Shown piece after piece: positions 28,469 to 36,301 of a stretch of DNA of 64,000 nucleotides. The notes beneath the pieces are model-generated. The model made no database searches. It was not told where the DNA came from and saw only the letters and a program-made list of their open reading frames with translations. The DNA is from Flavobacterium denitrificans DSM 15936 (GTDB taxonomy: Bacteria > Bacteroidota > Bacteroidia > Flavobacteriales > Flavobacteriaceae): contig NZ_AUDL01000004.1 in NCBI RefSeq assembly GCF_000425445.1, positions 1 to 64,000 of the forward strand, in the 5' to 3' direction. The position numbers and the translations under genes are program-made. Position 1 is the first letter of the stretch, and every line of letters begins with the position of its first letter.

Positions 28469-29221
28469 ATGAAAGTAAAACTACTTACTACAATTTCTTT
28501 TTTCACGTATCAACTCAGCGTTTCTCAAACAGAAAAATTAGTACACGGAAAAGTTACTTCTTATAATTTAGTTCTCAAAGATGTTGAAGTCATTAATAAA
28601 ACTGCAAAAATTAGTACCACAACAAATGCTTTAGGCGAATTTTCTATTGTAGTAAAAGCGCAAGATAGTTTGATTTTTTTCGCGAAAGATTATCTTTTCA
28701 CAAGATTAAAAATTACAGCGAAGGAAATCGAAACGGACAATCTTATTGTAAATATGATTCCTAAAGCAGAAGAATTGAACGAAGTGGTAATTTTAGACAA
28801 AAAAACTACCTCAATTTCACTGAGTAAAGAAGATATCAAAGAAATCAAACTAAATTCACATAAATCAAAAGAAGGATTAAAAATCCAAGGTTTTTATGAA
28901 GTAAAAGCCAGCCCGCTTGATATCGATTTCATTTATTTGGGCAAGCAAGTTTACAACTTATTCAAAAAAGACGAAGAAGAACCCAAAAAGAAAACTTCAG
29001 AAATGGATTTTAGAAAATTACTTGCAAAAACCTGTTCACAAGATTTTTTTACTAAAGACTTAAAATTAAATCCTGAAGAAAAAGAGCTATTTCTTCAATT
29101 CTGCGAAGCCGATCCAAAATCAAAAGCGCTTCTGGTAAATTTAAATATTCTAGAAACCATGGAATTTTTGTATGCCAAAAACGATGAGTTTAAAAAATTA
29201 AATTCTGGAATTAAAAACTAA
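28469..29221 (+). CDS. Secreted carboxypeptidase-regulatory-like protein, tandem copy 2
   Basis: This 250-residue paralog starts at the base after the stop of copy 1, with no spacer, which implies coupled translation. The signal peptide (LSVSQ), the regulatory-like domain (VHGKVTSYNLVLKDVEVINK) and the C-terminal segment (DFFTKDLKLNPEEKELFLQFCEADPKSK) align with copies 1 and 3. The middle (about 118-170) is unrelated in text to theirs and is lysine-rich. No known catalytic motif is seen. Confidence 0.8.
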   Translation: MKVKLLTTISFFTYQLSVSQTEKLVHGKVTSYNLVLKDVEVINKTAKISTTTNALGEFSIVVKAQDSLIFFAKDYLFTRLKITAKEIETDNLIVNMIPKAEELNEVVILDKKTTSISLSKEDIKEIKLNSHKSKEGLKIQGFYEVKASPLDIDFIYLGKQVYNLFKKDEEEPKKKTSEMDFRKLLAKTCSQDFFTKDLKLNPEEKELFLQFCEADPKSKALLVNLNILETMEFLYAKNDEFKKLNSGIKN

Positions 29222-29232
29222 AAATCCATTAA

Positions 29233-29946
29233 ATGAGAGTAAAATTACTTACCACAATTTCTTTTTTCACCTATCAACTCAGCTTTTCTCAAACAGAAAA
29301 ATTAATAAACGGAAAAGTGCTTTCGCAGAATATACCACTAAACCAAGTGGATGTAATTAATAAGACCGCCAAAATCAGCACTAAAACAAACGAGTTGGGA
29401 GCATTTTCAATTTTGGCAAAAGCGCAGGACAGCCTTATTTTTTTCTATAAAGATTCTTTTTTCTCACGGTTGAAAATTTCTCAGGAAAATATTATTCAGA
29501 ATAATATAATCGTGAATATTGTTCTAAAACCTGAAGAATTGAAAGAAGTGGTCATAACTAAAGTCGAATTTGATAAAGTTAAGGTTGATGCTGATGCTGT
29601 TGCAGATGTATTGATTGATAAAAATGGCAAAAATTTATTCTGGAATACAGGAGTTAGTGACAATACAATTAGAGAAGCGCTTCGAGTTTCATTCCCCTTA
29701 AAAGGCAAGCAAAACAAAAAAATTGAACTTGACGACGATCGTTTTAAGAAATTAGCACTTGCTTATTGCCCACCCGATTTTTTCATCAATAATTTGAAAC
29801 TAAAACCCGAAGAAAAGGAACTTTTCATAAAATTCTGCGATGCTGACCCAAAATCAAAAACGCTTCTTGAAAATCCAAATGTTTTAGCTGTTATGGATTT
29901 TCTTTATTTAAAAAATGAAGAGTTTAAGAAATTGAAAAAACCTTAG
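29233..29946 (+). CDS. Secreted carboxypeptidase-regulatory-like protein, tandem copy 3
   Basis: This 237-residue third paralog begins 11 bp after copy 2. Its N-terminus is closer to copy 1 (INGKVLSQNIPLNQVDVINK; LKISQENI shared word for word). The C-terminal part (DFFINNLKLKPEEKELFIKFCDADPKSK) is shared with both. The middle differs again and carries KGKQNKKIELDDDRFKKLALAYC. The pattern of conserved ends and divergent centre suggests duplication with relaxed or diversifying change in the central part. Function is unknown. Confidence 0.8.
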   Translation: MRVKLLTTISFFTYQLSFSQTEKLINGKVLSQNIPLNQVDVINKTAKISTKTNELGAFSILAKAQDSLIFFYKDSFFSRLKISQENIIQNNIIVNIVLKPEELKEVVITKVEFDKVKVDADAVADVLIDKNGKNLFWNTGVSDNTIREALRVSFPLKGKQNKKIELDDDRFKKLALAYCPPDFFINNLKLKPEEKELFIKFCDADPKSKTLLENPNVLAVMDFLYLKNEEFKKLKKP

Positions 29947-29978
29947 AACTTGAAACGCAGAAAACCCGAAACCTGAAA

Positions 29979-30455
29979 CTACTTATTTAACCACCAAATA
30001 CTAGCATTCAAAACCATTGCAAAAGCAACCCAAGCCAAATAAGGAATCAATAAATAACCTGATATTTTATTGATTTTAACAAACTTCAAATACGTTTCGT
30101 AAATCATCAACCATAAAAGGATAATTTCAATTAAAGCCAACATTGGATTTTTCAATCCGAAAAATAAATAAGACCAAATTGAATTTAAAATCAATTGAAT
30201 GATGAAGAATAGCAATGCTTTTTTTATTTCTTCGGTGTTTTCTTTTATTTTATCCCAAACCAAAGCTGCTGCAATTGCCATAAAAATATAAAGTACAGTC
30301 CAAACTGGCATAAAAATCCAATTCGGCGGATTAAAAACTGGTTTTTCAAGCATCACGTACCATGTTTCAATACTCGGTCTAGTTACTGTACTGGCAGAAT
30401 ACCCAACTGTTAAACAAATTACTAAAGCTATAGCGATTTTTACAATCTTATTCAT
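29979..30455 (-). CDS. tspO: TspO/MBR family membrane protein
   Basis: The start at 30455 (MNKIVKIAIALVICLTVGY) gives 158 residues. A longer frame from 30524 runs into a repeat and is not favoured. Five predicted helices and the motifs KPVFNPPNWIFMPVWTVLY, LNSIWSYLFFGLKNP and LAWVAFAMVLNASIWWLN are typical of the TspO tryptophan-rich sensory protein family. Members bind tetrapyrroles and affect porphyrin handling or stress responses, and the role in Flavobacterium is not established. It is divergent from the mevalonate genes. Confidence 0.92.
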   Translation of the reverse strand: MNKIVKIAIALVICLTVGYSASTVTRPSIETWYVMLEKPVFNPPNWIFMPVWTVLYIFMAIAAALVWDKIKENTEEIKKALLFFIIQLILNSIWSYLFFGLKNPMLALIEIILLWLMIYETYLKFVKINKISGYLLIPYLAWVAFAMVLNASIWWLNK

Positions 30456-30500
30456 TTTATCAAATTTTGTAGTCCAAAAATAGTCAAAAGAAAAGTTTAA

Positions 30501-30567
30501 ACCATATAAGTCATAGAAGTTCATTTTAGTAAAGCCTACTTATAATTTCTTATATAACTTATATGGT
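30501..30567. repeat. Inverted repeat, ACCATATAAG family
   Basis: ACCATATAAGT (30501-30511) pairs perfectly with ACTTATATGGT (30557-30567). The arms continue with mismatches (CATAGAAG against TATATAAG). It lies between divergent tspO and mvaD. It has the same end sequence as 19543-19624, so both belong to one family. Confidence 0.75.
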
Positions 30568-30583
30568 GAAAAAATTTAAAAAC

Positions 30584-30591
30584 TATCTTTG
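30584..30591 (+). promoter_or_regulatory. -7 element for mvaD
   Basis: TATCTTTG followed by C fits the flavobacterial -7 consensus exactly and lies 17 bp before the mvaD ATG. No TTG is seen at the usual distance, because the right arm of the inverted repeat occupies that position. Confidence 0.5.
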
Positions 30592-30608
30592 CCAAAATTT
30601 TATAATTC

Positions 30609-31691
30609 ATGTTTACAGCAGCTGATTTTATTCCAAATACTTATACTTCAACGGTCGAAAATGGAAATTTTGAATGGAGTGCTCCCAGCAATATTGCATT
30701 AGTGAAATATTGGGGGAAAAAAGACAATCAGATTCCGGCGAATCCTTCGGTTAGTTTTACTTTGAATAATTGCAAAACGATTACGAAATTAGGATTTGAA
30801 AAAAGAGCAAGCCAAAATTCTTTTTCTTTTGATTTGCTTTTTGAAGGAAAACCAAAAGAAGATTTCAAACCAAAAATTCAAAAGTTTTTAGAACGAGTTG
30901 AAGTTTATCTGCCGTTTTTAAAAGACTATCATTTTACAATTGATACTCAGAATACTTTTCCGCACAGTTCAGGAATTGCTTCTTCGGCATCTGGAATGGC
31001 CGCTTTGGCAATGAATTTTATGAGTTTGGAAAAACTGCTAAATCCAGAAATGACAGACGAATACTTTTATCAAAAAGCTTCACTTTTGGCTCGTTTAGGT
31101 TCAGGAAGTGCCTGCCGAAGCGTAAAAGGAAATGTGGTCGTTTGGGGAAATCAAGCAAACATAGAAGGAAGTACCGATTTATTTGGTGTTGAATTCCCTT
31201 ATGTAATTCACGAAAATTTCAAAAATTATCAAGACACCATTTTATTAGTTGATAAAGGCGAGAAACAAGTTTCAAGTACTGTTGGACACGATTTAATGCA
31301 CAATCATCCTTATGCGGAAAGACGTTTTGCTCAGGCGCACGAAAATTTAGATAAATTAATCACCATTTTTGAAAGCGGAGATTTAGAAGAATTCATCAAA
31401 GTTGTAGAAAGTGAAGCACTGACTTTGCATGCTATGATGATGACTTCAATGCCGTATTTTATTTTGATGAAACCTAACACACTTCAAATCATAAACGCGA
31501 TATGGAAATTTAGAAATGAAACTAATATTCCAGTGTGTTTTACGCTTGATGCCGGAGCAAATGTTCATGTGCTTTATCCCGAAAACGTTAGCGAAAAAGT
31601 ATTACAATTTATTCAGGACGAATTAGTTGTATTTTGTCAGAATCGTCAGTACATTTGCGACAAAATTGGAGAAGGCGCAATTGCATTATAA
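30609..31691 (+). CDS. mvaD: Diphosphomevalonate decarboxylase
   Basis: This 360-residue cytoplasmic GHMP-superfamily enzyme opens its conserved core with APSNIALVKYWGKKD. PHSSGIASSASGMAALAM is the ATP-binding loop and GSGSACRSV matches the family motif. It converts mevalonate 5-diphosphate to isopentenyl diphosphate using ATP, the last step of the mevalonate pathway that Flavobacteria use in place of the MEP route. A second pathway kinase lies two genes downstream, with a toxin-antitoxin pair between them. Confidence 0.95.
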   Translation: MFTAADFIPNTYTSTVENGNFEWSAPSNIALVKYWGKKDNQIPANPSVSFTLNNCKTITKLGFEKRASQNSFSFDLLFEGKPKEDFKPKIQKFLERVEVYLPFLKDYHFTIDTQNTFPHSSGIASSASGMAALAMNFMSLEKLLNPEMTDEYFYQKASLLARLGSGSACRSVKGNVVVWGNQANIEGSTDLFGVEFPYVIHENFKNYQDTILLVDKGEKQVSSTVGHDLMHNHPYAERRFAQAHENLDKLITIFESGDLEEFIKVVESEALTLHAMMMTSMPYFILMKPNTLQIINAIWKFRNETNIPVCFTLDAGANVHVLYPENVSEKVLQFIQDELVVFCQNRQYICDKIGEGAIAL

Positions 31692-31722
31692 TTTTGCGTA
31701 TCTTTAATTAAATTTTTTGATT

Positions 31723-31941
31723 ATGGACATTCAATTAGAAAAACGCGAAGTAATAGATATTTTGGAAGGTACAAATGATCTTTCAATTATTTTAGCTGTC
31801 AAAAAATTGTTAACCAAAAACAAAAAAGATTGGTGGGATGATTTGAGTGAGGAACAGAAAGAAGAAATTAGAGAAGGAGAAAGACAAATTGAACGTGGTG
31901 AATTTGTTGAATATGAAGAAATGATGAAAAAATTTCGTTAA
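31723..31941 (+). CDS. Antitoxin of a RelE/ParE-type toxin-antitoxin pair
   Basis: ATG 31723 gives 72 residues; an in-frame TTG at 31717 is an alternative start. The protein is short, highly charged and helical (MDIQLEKREVIDILEG, then DWWDDLSEEQKEEIREGERQIERGE). This fits the small addiction-module proteins placed before ParE toxins in Bacteroidota. Its stop TAA shares one base with the toxin ATG, the usual coupled arrangement. No DNA-binding fold is obvious by eye, so the assignment rests on size, composition and partner. It is inserted between two mevalonate genes. Confidence 0.78.
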   Translation: MDIQLEKREVIDILEGTNDLSIILAVKKLLTKNKKDWWDDLSEEQKEEIREGERQIERGEFVEYEEMMKKFR

Positions 31942-32246
31942 TGAAAAGAACAATTGTCTTTTCAAAAAATGCTGAAAAAGGTTTATCCGAATTATTTGAA
32001 TACTTAGAAAGTCGATGGTCAGAAAGAATAAAAAACAATTTTATATCAAATCTCGACAAAGTAATTTATCTAATACAAATTGAACCAGAAATTTTTCCTA
32101 AATCGGAATTAAATAAAAATTATCGAAAATGTGTCTTGTCAAAACAAACGACAATTTATTATAAATTCAATACAAAAAGAGTAGAGATAATTACATTTTT
32201 TGATAGCAGACAAAACCCAATTAAAATTAAGAAAGACATAAAATAA
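31941..32246 (+). CDS. RelE/ParE family toxin
   Basis: This 101-residue basic protein opens with TIVFSKNAEKGLSELFEYLESRWSER. It has the ParE-like central KSELNKNYRKCVLSKQTTIYYKF and the closing EIITFFDSRQNPIK, the pattern of the RelE/ParE superfamily. RelE members cut ribosome-bound mRNA and ParE members block gyrase. The FDSRQNP ending is closer to ParE-like proteins. It overlaps the antitoxin by one base. The next gene (GHMP kinase) starts 3 bp after its stop, so the pair is embedded in the mevalonate transcript. Confidence 0.85.
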   Translation: MKRTIVFSKNAEKGLSELFEYLESRWSERIKNNFISNLDKVIYLIQIEPEIFPKSELNKNYRKCVLSKQTTIYYKFNTKRVEIITFFDSRQNPIKIKKDIK

Positions 32247-32249
32247 ATC

Positions 32250-33188
32250 ATGAAAGGACCATTATTTTATTCAAAAATATTACTTTTTGGAGAGTACGGA
32301 ATTATCCGCGATTCAAAAGGGCTGGCTATTCCTTATAACTTTTACAATGGCGCTCTGAAAAAGTCTGAAGAGCCTTCTGAAGAAGCTATCGCATCAAATA
32401 AAAGCTTAAGAAGTTTCGCTTCTTATCTTGAAGTTCTACAAACACAACAGCCTGATTTGGTTACTTTTGATTTAGAAAATCTTAAAAACGATGTTGAGAC
32501 CGGAATGTATTTCGACTCTAGTATTCCACAGGGATACGGTGTTGGAAGCAGCGGTGCGCTTGTAGCGGCTATTTATGACAAATATGCTGCAAACAAAATC
32601 ACGGTTTTAGAGAATTTGACACGCGAAAAACTTTTGCAATTAAAAAATATATTTTCTCAAATGGAGAGCTTTTTCCACGGAAAAAGTTCTGGTTTAGATC
32701 CGCTGAACAGTTATTTGAGCATTCCAATTTTGATCAACTCTAAAGACAATATTCAAACAACTGGCATCCCGACTCAAACTGTTGACGGAAAAGGCGCTGT
32801 ATTTTTATTAGATTCTGGAATTGTTGGCGAAACTGCTCCTATGATCAGTATTTTTATGGAAAGCTTAAAAGACAAAGGTTTCCGCGCAATGCTTAAAAAC
32901 CAGTTTGTAAAATACACAGATATTTGTATCGACAACTTCTTGCATGGCGACATGAAGTCTTTGATTGGAAATACTAAAAAACTTTCTAAAGTTGTGTTGA
33001 ATAATTTCAAACCAATGATTCCTGAGCAATTTCACGGAATTTGGCAACACGGAATAGACACAAACGATTATTACCTAAAACTTTGCGGCTCTGGCGGCGG
33101 CGGTTATATTCTTGGTTTTACCGAAGATCTAGAACGTGCCAAAGCATCTTTGAAAGACTACAAATTAGAAGTTGTTTATCAGTTTTAA
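32250..33188 (+). CDS. GHMP kinase, mevalonate kinase-like
   Basis: This 312-residue enzyme has an N-terminal substrate motif (YSKILLFGEYGIIRDSKGLAIP). The GHMP ATP loop is PQGYGVGSSGALVAA, and HGKSSGLDPLNSYLS (catalytic Asp region) and the C-terminal CGSGGGGYILGF are also present. These fit mevalonate kinase or a close mevalonate-pathway kinase, which phosphorylates mevalonate with ATP. The neighbour mvaD supports the pathway. Phosphomevalonate kinase is a less likely alternative. Confidence 0.85.
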   Translation: MKGPLFYSKILLFGEYGIIRDSKGLAIPYNFYNGALKKSEEPSEEAIASNKSLRSFASYLEVLQTQQPDLVTFDLENLKNDVETGMYFDSSIPQGYGVGSSGALVAAIYDKYAANKITVLENLTREKLLQLKNIFSQMESFFHGKSSGLDPLNSYLSIPILINSKDNIQTTGIPTQTVDGKGAVFLLDSGIVGETAPMISIFMESLKDKGFRAMLKNQFVKYTDICIDNFLHGDMKSLIGNTKKLSKVVLNNFKPMIPEQFHGIWQHGIDTNDYYLKLCGSGGGGYILGFTEDLERAKASLKDYKLEVVYQF

Positions 33189-33261
33189 GTTTTAACCTCT
33201 TAAAATATTGTAATTTATCGAATACCATTTTCTAACATTTAATCCTAAAAAATTATTGCCT

Positions 33262-33852
33262 ATGAAAAGTATTTTAAAGATTATCAAAGCAACTTTTTTA
33301 GGAGGACTTATATTTTTAGTGCCTTTAGTGGTTCTGATAATTGTTTTAGAAAAAGGATACGGCATCATTCAAAAAACGACACTTCCACTGGTAAACAACT
33401 TGCCAAGAATTAGTGTTCTAGGGCTTGCACTTCAGGAATTTATTGGAATACTGCTTATAATTCTTATTTGTTTGGTAGCAGGATTAATAGCCAAAACTGC
33501 CAATGCAAAAAAGTTGGTAGAAAAATTAGAAGATGGTATTTTGAGTTTTGTTCCTGGTTATTCGTTCATGAAAAACATGAATGAAAACATTCTGGGAATT
33601 GAATCTAAAGATGACTTAAAAGTAATTCTAGTTCCTACAGATGCCGGATTGCAATTTGCTTTTTTGATTGAGCAAATCAGCGAAGATAAATTTACAGTCT
33701 TTATTCCAGATGCACCAAATCCTTGGAGCGGATCAGTGGTTTTTGTAGAAAAAAAAGACATTCAGGATATTGATATTACCCAAAAACAAGCTTTGGCCTG
33801 TATTCGAAAATTAGGTTACGGTTCTAAAGAATTGTTAAAAAACAAACTTTAA
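33262..33852 (+). CDS. DUF502 family membrane protein
   Basis: ATG 33262 (MKSILKIIKATFLGGLIFLVPL) gives 196 residues; an upstream TTG is ignored. There are two membrane helices (about 10-30 and 55-80) with polar segments between. The VPGYSFMKNMNENILG and TDAGLQFAFLIEQ regions and the FIPDAPNPWSGSVVFV motif are characteristic of DUF502 (COG2928). These are widespread inner-membrane proteins of unknown function, and NPWSG is the most conserved element. It sits between the GHMP kinase and the UbiA gene. Confidence 0.88.
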   Translation: MKSILKIIKATFLGGLIFLVPLVVLIIVLEKGYGIIQKTTLPLVNNLPRISVLGLALQEFIGILLIILICLVAGLIAKTANAKKLVEKLEDGILSFVPGYSFMKNMNENILGIESKDDLKVILVPTDAGLQFAFLIEQISEDKFTVFIPDAPNPWSGSVVFVEKKDIQDIDITQKQALACIRKLGYGSKELLKNKL

Positions 33853-33914
33853 AATATAGAATAAAAAAATATATTCTAACTTCCCTAAATCTAATCCATC
33901 ACACTTTATAATTT

Positions 33915-34871
33915 ATGTTAAGCAGACAGCACAAACTTGTAGTAATGAAAATTGTCAGTTTGTTTTCTGTAGTACGCGGTTATAACATTCCGATTATTGT
34001 TATTGCACAATATCTCTCTGCAATATTTATTCTGGCTCCAGAGAAAAGAGCCCTTGATATTATCTTGGATTTTTATTTGTTCCTAATTGTTTTTGCCTCA
34101 GCAATTACGATCGCTTCAGGTTATATCATCAACAATTTTTACGATAGCCAAAAAGATTTGATCAATAGGCCAAACAAATCGATGTTGGATCGTTTGGTAA
34201 GTCAGAAAACTAAATTATCAGTTTATTTCAGCTTGAACTTTTTAGCAGTTTTGATGGCTTCGATTGTTTCTTGGCGTGCTTTTTTATTCTTTTCGGCTTA
34301 TATTTTCTTGATTTGGTTTTACTCACATAAAATCAAAAAATATCCTATTATTGGCAATTTAATGGCGGCGTTTATGGCTGTAATTCCGTTTTTTGCCATT
34401 TTGCTTTATTTCTACAATAAGATTTCATTTGAAGAAATTGAGGATCATATGAGTCATTTTATGGTAATTTCTGCCCATGCCGTTTTCTTGTTTTTATTGC
34501 TTTTGATTCGGGAAATGATCAAAGATTTAGAAAATCTGAAAGGCGATTTGGCAAATGATTACAGAACTATTCCAATACTTTACAGCGAAAAGGTTTCAAA
34601 GCAAATTATTACCGTTTTGACTTTTTTGACCATTATTCCGGTTTATATTTTAGTCAATATTTATGATGTTGGCTATATGGACATTTACTTTTATGTTTGT
34701 TTTGGAATATTACTTTTTTTTCTGATTTTTCTTTGGAAATCAAATTCAAAAGAGCAATTTTTAATGCTTCATAATGTTTTGAAATTTTTGATTGTTTCTG
34801 GCGTTTTTTGTATTGTTCTAATTAATCCGAGTGTGTTATGGCACGGACGAGAATTGATTTCTAATTACTAG
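33915..34871 (+). CDS. UbiA family prenyltransferase, possible geranylgeranylglycerol-phosphate geranylgeranyltransferase
   Basis: This 318-residue protein has about eight or nine membrane helices. The first Asp-rich motif, NNFYDSQKDLINRPNK (NxxxD...D), and the second, REMIKDLENLKGD, bind the prenyl diphosphate through magnesium. UbiA proteins attach an isoprenoid chain to an acceptor. Bacteroidota members in this position are commonly annotated as geranylgeranylglycerol-phosphate geranylgeranyltransferase, an archaeal-type lipid step. The acceptor cannot be read from sequence, and a quinone or other acceptor remains possible. Its place after mevalonate genes fits an isoprenoid consumer. Confidence 0.82.
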   Translation: MLSRQHKLVVMKIVSLFSVVRGYNIPIIVIAQYLSAIFILAPEKRALDIILDFYLFLIVFASAITIASGYIINNFYDSQKDLINRPNKSMLDRLVSQKTKLSVYFSLNFLAVLMASIVSWRAFLFFSAYIFLIWFYSHKIKKYPIIGNLMAAFMAVIPFFAILLYFYNKISFEEIEDHMSHFMVISAHAVFLFLLLLIREMIKDLENLKGDLANDYRTIPILYSEKVSKQIITVLTFLTIIPVYILVNIYDVGYMDIYFYVCFGILLFFLIFLWKSNSKEQFLMLHNVLKFLIVSGVFCIVLINPSVLWHGRELISNY

Positions 34872-35082
34872 TTTCGTTCCGGAAAGATTCACGAAGACTT
34901 TCTCTAAGATTTACAAAGTTTTTCAGGCATTGTACTAACTTTATATAGCAATCCTATTTTTTGTCTCACGCAGATTTGGCAGATTTAGCAAATTTTTTCT
35001 TAGCGAGTCTTTGTGAAAACTTTGCGAGTCTTTGTGAAACAATATGATCTCTCCATGTTCAAAAAAAGCCAATTGTTTGAAA

Positions 35083-35213
35083 CTAGCCCCGATTACTTCA
35101 CTTAACTTTTATTTTTATCGGAGTTCAGTGAACTTCGTTTGAAGTGGAAAGCCTTTTATTTTTTTTCTTTAAAAAAATAAAAGATTGAAACGGAAAGCGG
35201 GAATTAATCCCTG
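35083..35213 (+). ncRNA. Flavo-1-like structured RNA candidate, diverged copy
   Basis: The 5' end CTAGCCCCGAT, then GGAAAGCCTTTTAT, a long T/A-paired hairpin (TTTTATTTTTTTTC / AAAAAAATAAAAGAT) and the 3' end CGGAAAGCGGGAATTAATCCC follow the same order of blocks as the element at 38661-38740 on the other strand. An extra arm (ACTTCACTT / GAAGTGG, with an internal GTTCAGTGAAC) is inserted. The name Flavo-1 is recalled from descriptions of a Bacteroidota structured RNA and has not been checked against a covariance model. Confidence 0.4.
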
Positions 35214-35306
35214 AAAAAAAGCCAATTGTGATGCTTCAAAATCCTTTCATTTTTTTTGCTATTAATCTAAGAACATTGAACTTAAGATTTATTGGCAGGA
35301 AAAAAC

Positions 35307-35314
35307 TATCTTTG
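35307..35314 (+). promoter_or_regulatory. -7 element for the RluB-type gene
   Basis: TATCTTTG followed by C matches the flavobacterial -7 consensus exactly, 18 bp before the ATG at 35332. No TTG is seen at 17-23 bp. Confidence 0.5.
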
Positions 35315-35331
35315 CACAAATTAATGACTTT

Positions 35332-36240
35332 ATGAACAACAAGGAAGGCAATAATAGAAGAGGCGGATCGAGACCAAATAGCTCAAGACCAAACTCTAGC
35401 AAGCCAAAACCTCCTATGGCAAAACGCGCTCAAGGGCCGAAAAAAGTGAAACCTGAAGTTAAAGCTGCTCAGGAAGCTGCCGCTGAAAAATTCAGAAAAC
35501 AGAACACACCAGCTAAGAGACAAAAAGCTTCAGACGAAATTCGTTTGAACAAATACATTTCAAATTCTGGAGTGTGTTCACGTCGTGATGCCGATATTTA
35601 TATTCAGTCTGGAAACGTAAAAGTTAATGGCGTTCCAGTTACTGAAATGGGATATTTAGTAAAAATCAATGATGTTGTAAACTTTGATGGCGTTGTTTTG
35701 ACTCCAGAAAAGAAAGAATATATTTTACTGAACAAACCAAAAAACTTTACTACTGCGCTTGATGAAGGTCAGGAATATCGCAATGTATTAGAACTTGTTC
35801 GTGGTTCTACAAATTCAAAAATTGCTCCTGTAGGACGAATGGACAAGAATACAACGGGATTGCTGTTGTTTACGAATGATACTGATATGATTCGTAAATT
35901 TTCTTTGCCGAATCAAAAATCATCAAAAATTTATCAGGTTTCTTTAGACAAAAACTTGAAGTTTGAGGATTTGGAAAAAATCAGCAAAGGTTTAGTTCTT
36001 GAAGGACACCGTGTTTTTGTTGAGGAAATCAGTTATATCGAAAAAGAGGCAAAAAGCGAAGTTGGCCTTAAATTACGTACATCAAACGTAAAGGTTGTTC
36101 GTTCTATTTTTGAAAGTTTTGATTACAATGTTTTGCGCATTGACCGCGTTTCGTTTGCTGGTTTAACCAAAAAGAATCTGCCTAGAGGAAACTGGCGTTT
36201 TCTGACAGACCAAGAAATTATCAATTTGAAAAACTCTTAA
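35332..36240 (+). CDS. rRNA pseudouridine synthase, RluB/RsuA family
   Basis: This 302-residue protein begins with a basic, repetitive, probably disordered tail (RGGSRPNSSRPNSSKPKPP, about 1-60). An S4 RNA-binding domain follows (IRLNKYISNSGVCSRRDADIYIQSG, about 70-130), then the synthase domain with the catalytic motif GRMDKNTTGLLLFTND. Family members isomerise a uridine in 16S or 23S rRNA. S4 plus this catalytic sequence matches RluB/RsuA rather than RluC or TruA. The exact target base is not predictable. The long N-terminal tail is common in Bacteroidota copies. Confidence 0.9.
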   Translation: MNNKEGNNRRGGSRPNSSRPNSSKPKPPMAKRAQGPKKVKPEVKAAQEAAAEKFRKQNTPAKRQKASDEIRLNKYISNSGVCSRRDADIYIQSGNVKVNGVPVTEMGYLVKINDVVNFDGVVLTPEKKEYILLNKPKNFTTALDEGQEYRNVLELVRGSTNSKIAPVGRMDKNTTGLLLFTNDTDMIRKFSLPNQKSSKIYQVSLDKNLKFEDLEKISKGLVLEGHRVFVEEISYIEKEAKSEVGLKLRTSNVKVVRSIFESFDYNVLRIDRVSFAGLTKKNLPRGNWRFLTDQEIINLKNS

Positions 36241-36264
36241 GTTTTTCAAATTAGATTAAATACC

Positions 36265-36299
36265 AATCCTGTTTTGCTTTTGTAAGACGGGATTTTTTT
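36265..36299. terminator. Terminator between convergent genes
   Basis: The stem AATCCTGTTTT / AAGACGGGATT (with G-T pairs) is followed by seven T on the plus strand, 24 bp after the pseudouridine synthase stop. The minus-strand gene at 36302 ends against it. Confidence 0.75.
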
Positions 36300-36301
36300 A
36301 T

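Larger units (their letters stand above)
34872..35331. other. 460-bp non-coding interval rich in repeats
   Basis: No credible gene is seen. From left to right it holds CACGCAGATTTGGCAGATTTAGC (34963-34985), of the CTCGCAG family, and two copies of GCGAGTCTTTGTGAAA near 35000-35038. A direct repeat AAAAAAAGCCAATTGT lies at 35061-35076 and 35214-35229, bracketing the Flavo-1-like element (35083-35213). A -7 promoter element for the pseudouridine synthase lies at 35307-35314. Confidence 0.7.

Noticed and set aside
28469..29221. The tandem secreted paralogs as fragments of one broken receptor gene
   Set aside because: Each copy has its own signal peptide, full regulatory-like domain and the same C-terminal block, so they are complete duplicated genes, not pieces of a TonB-dependent receptor.
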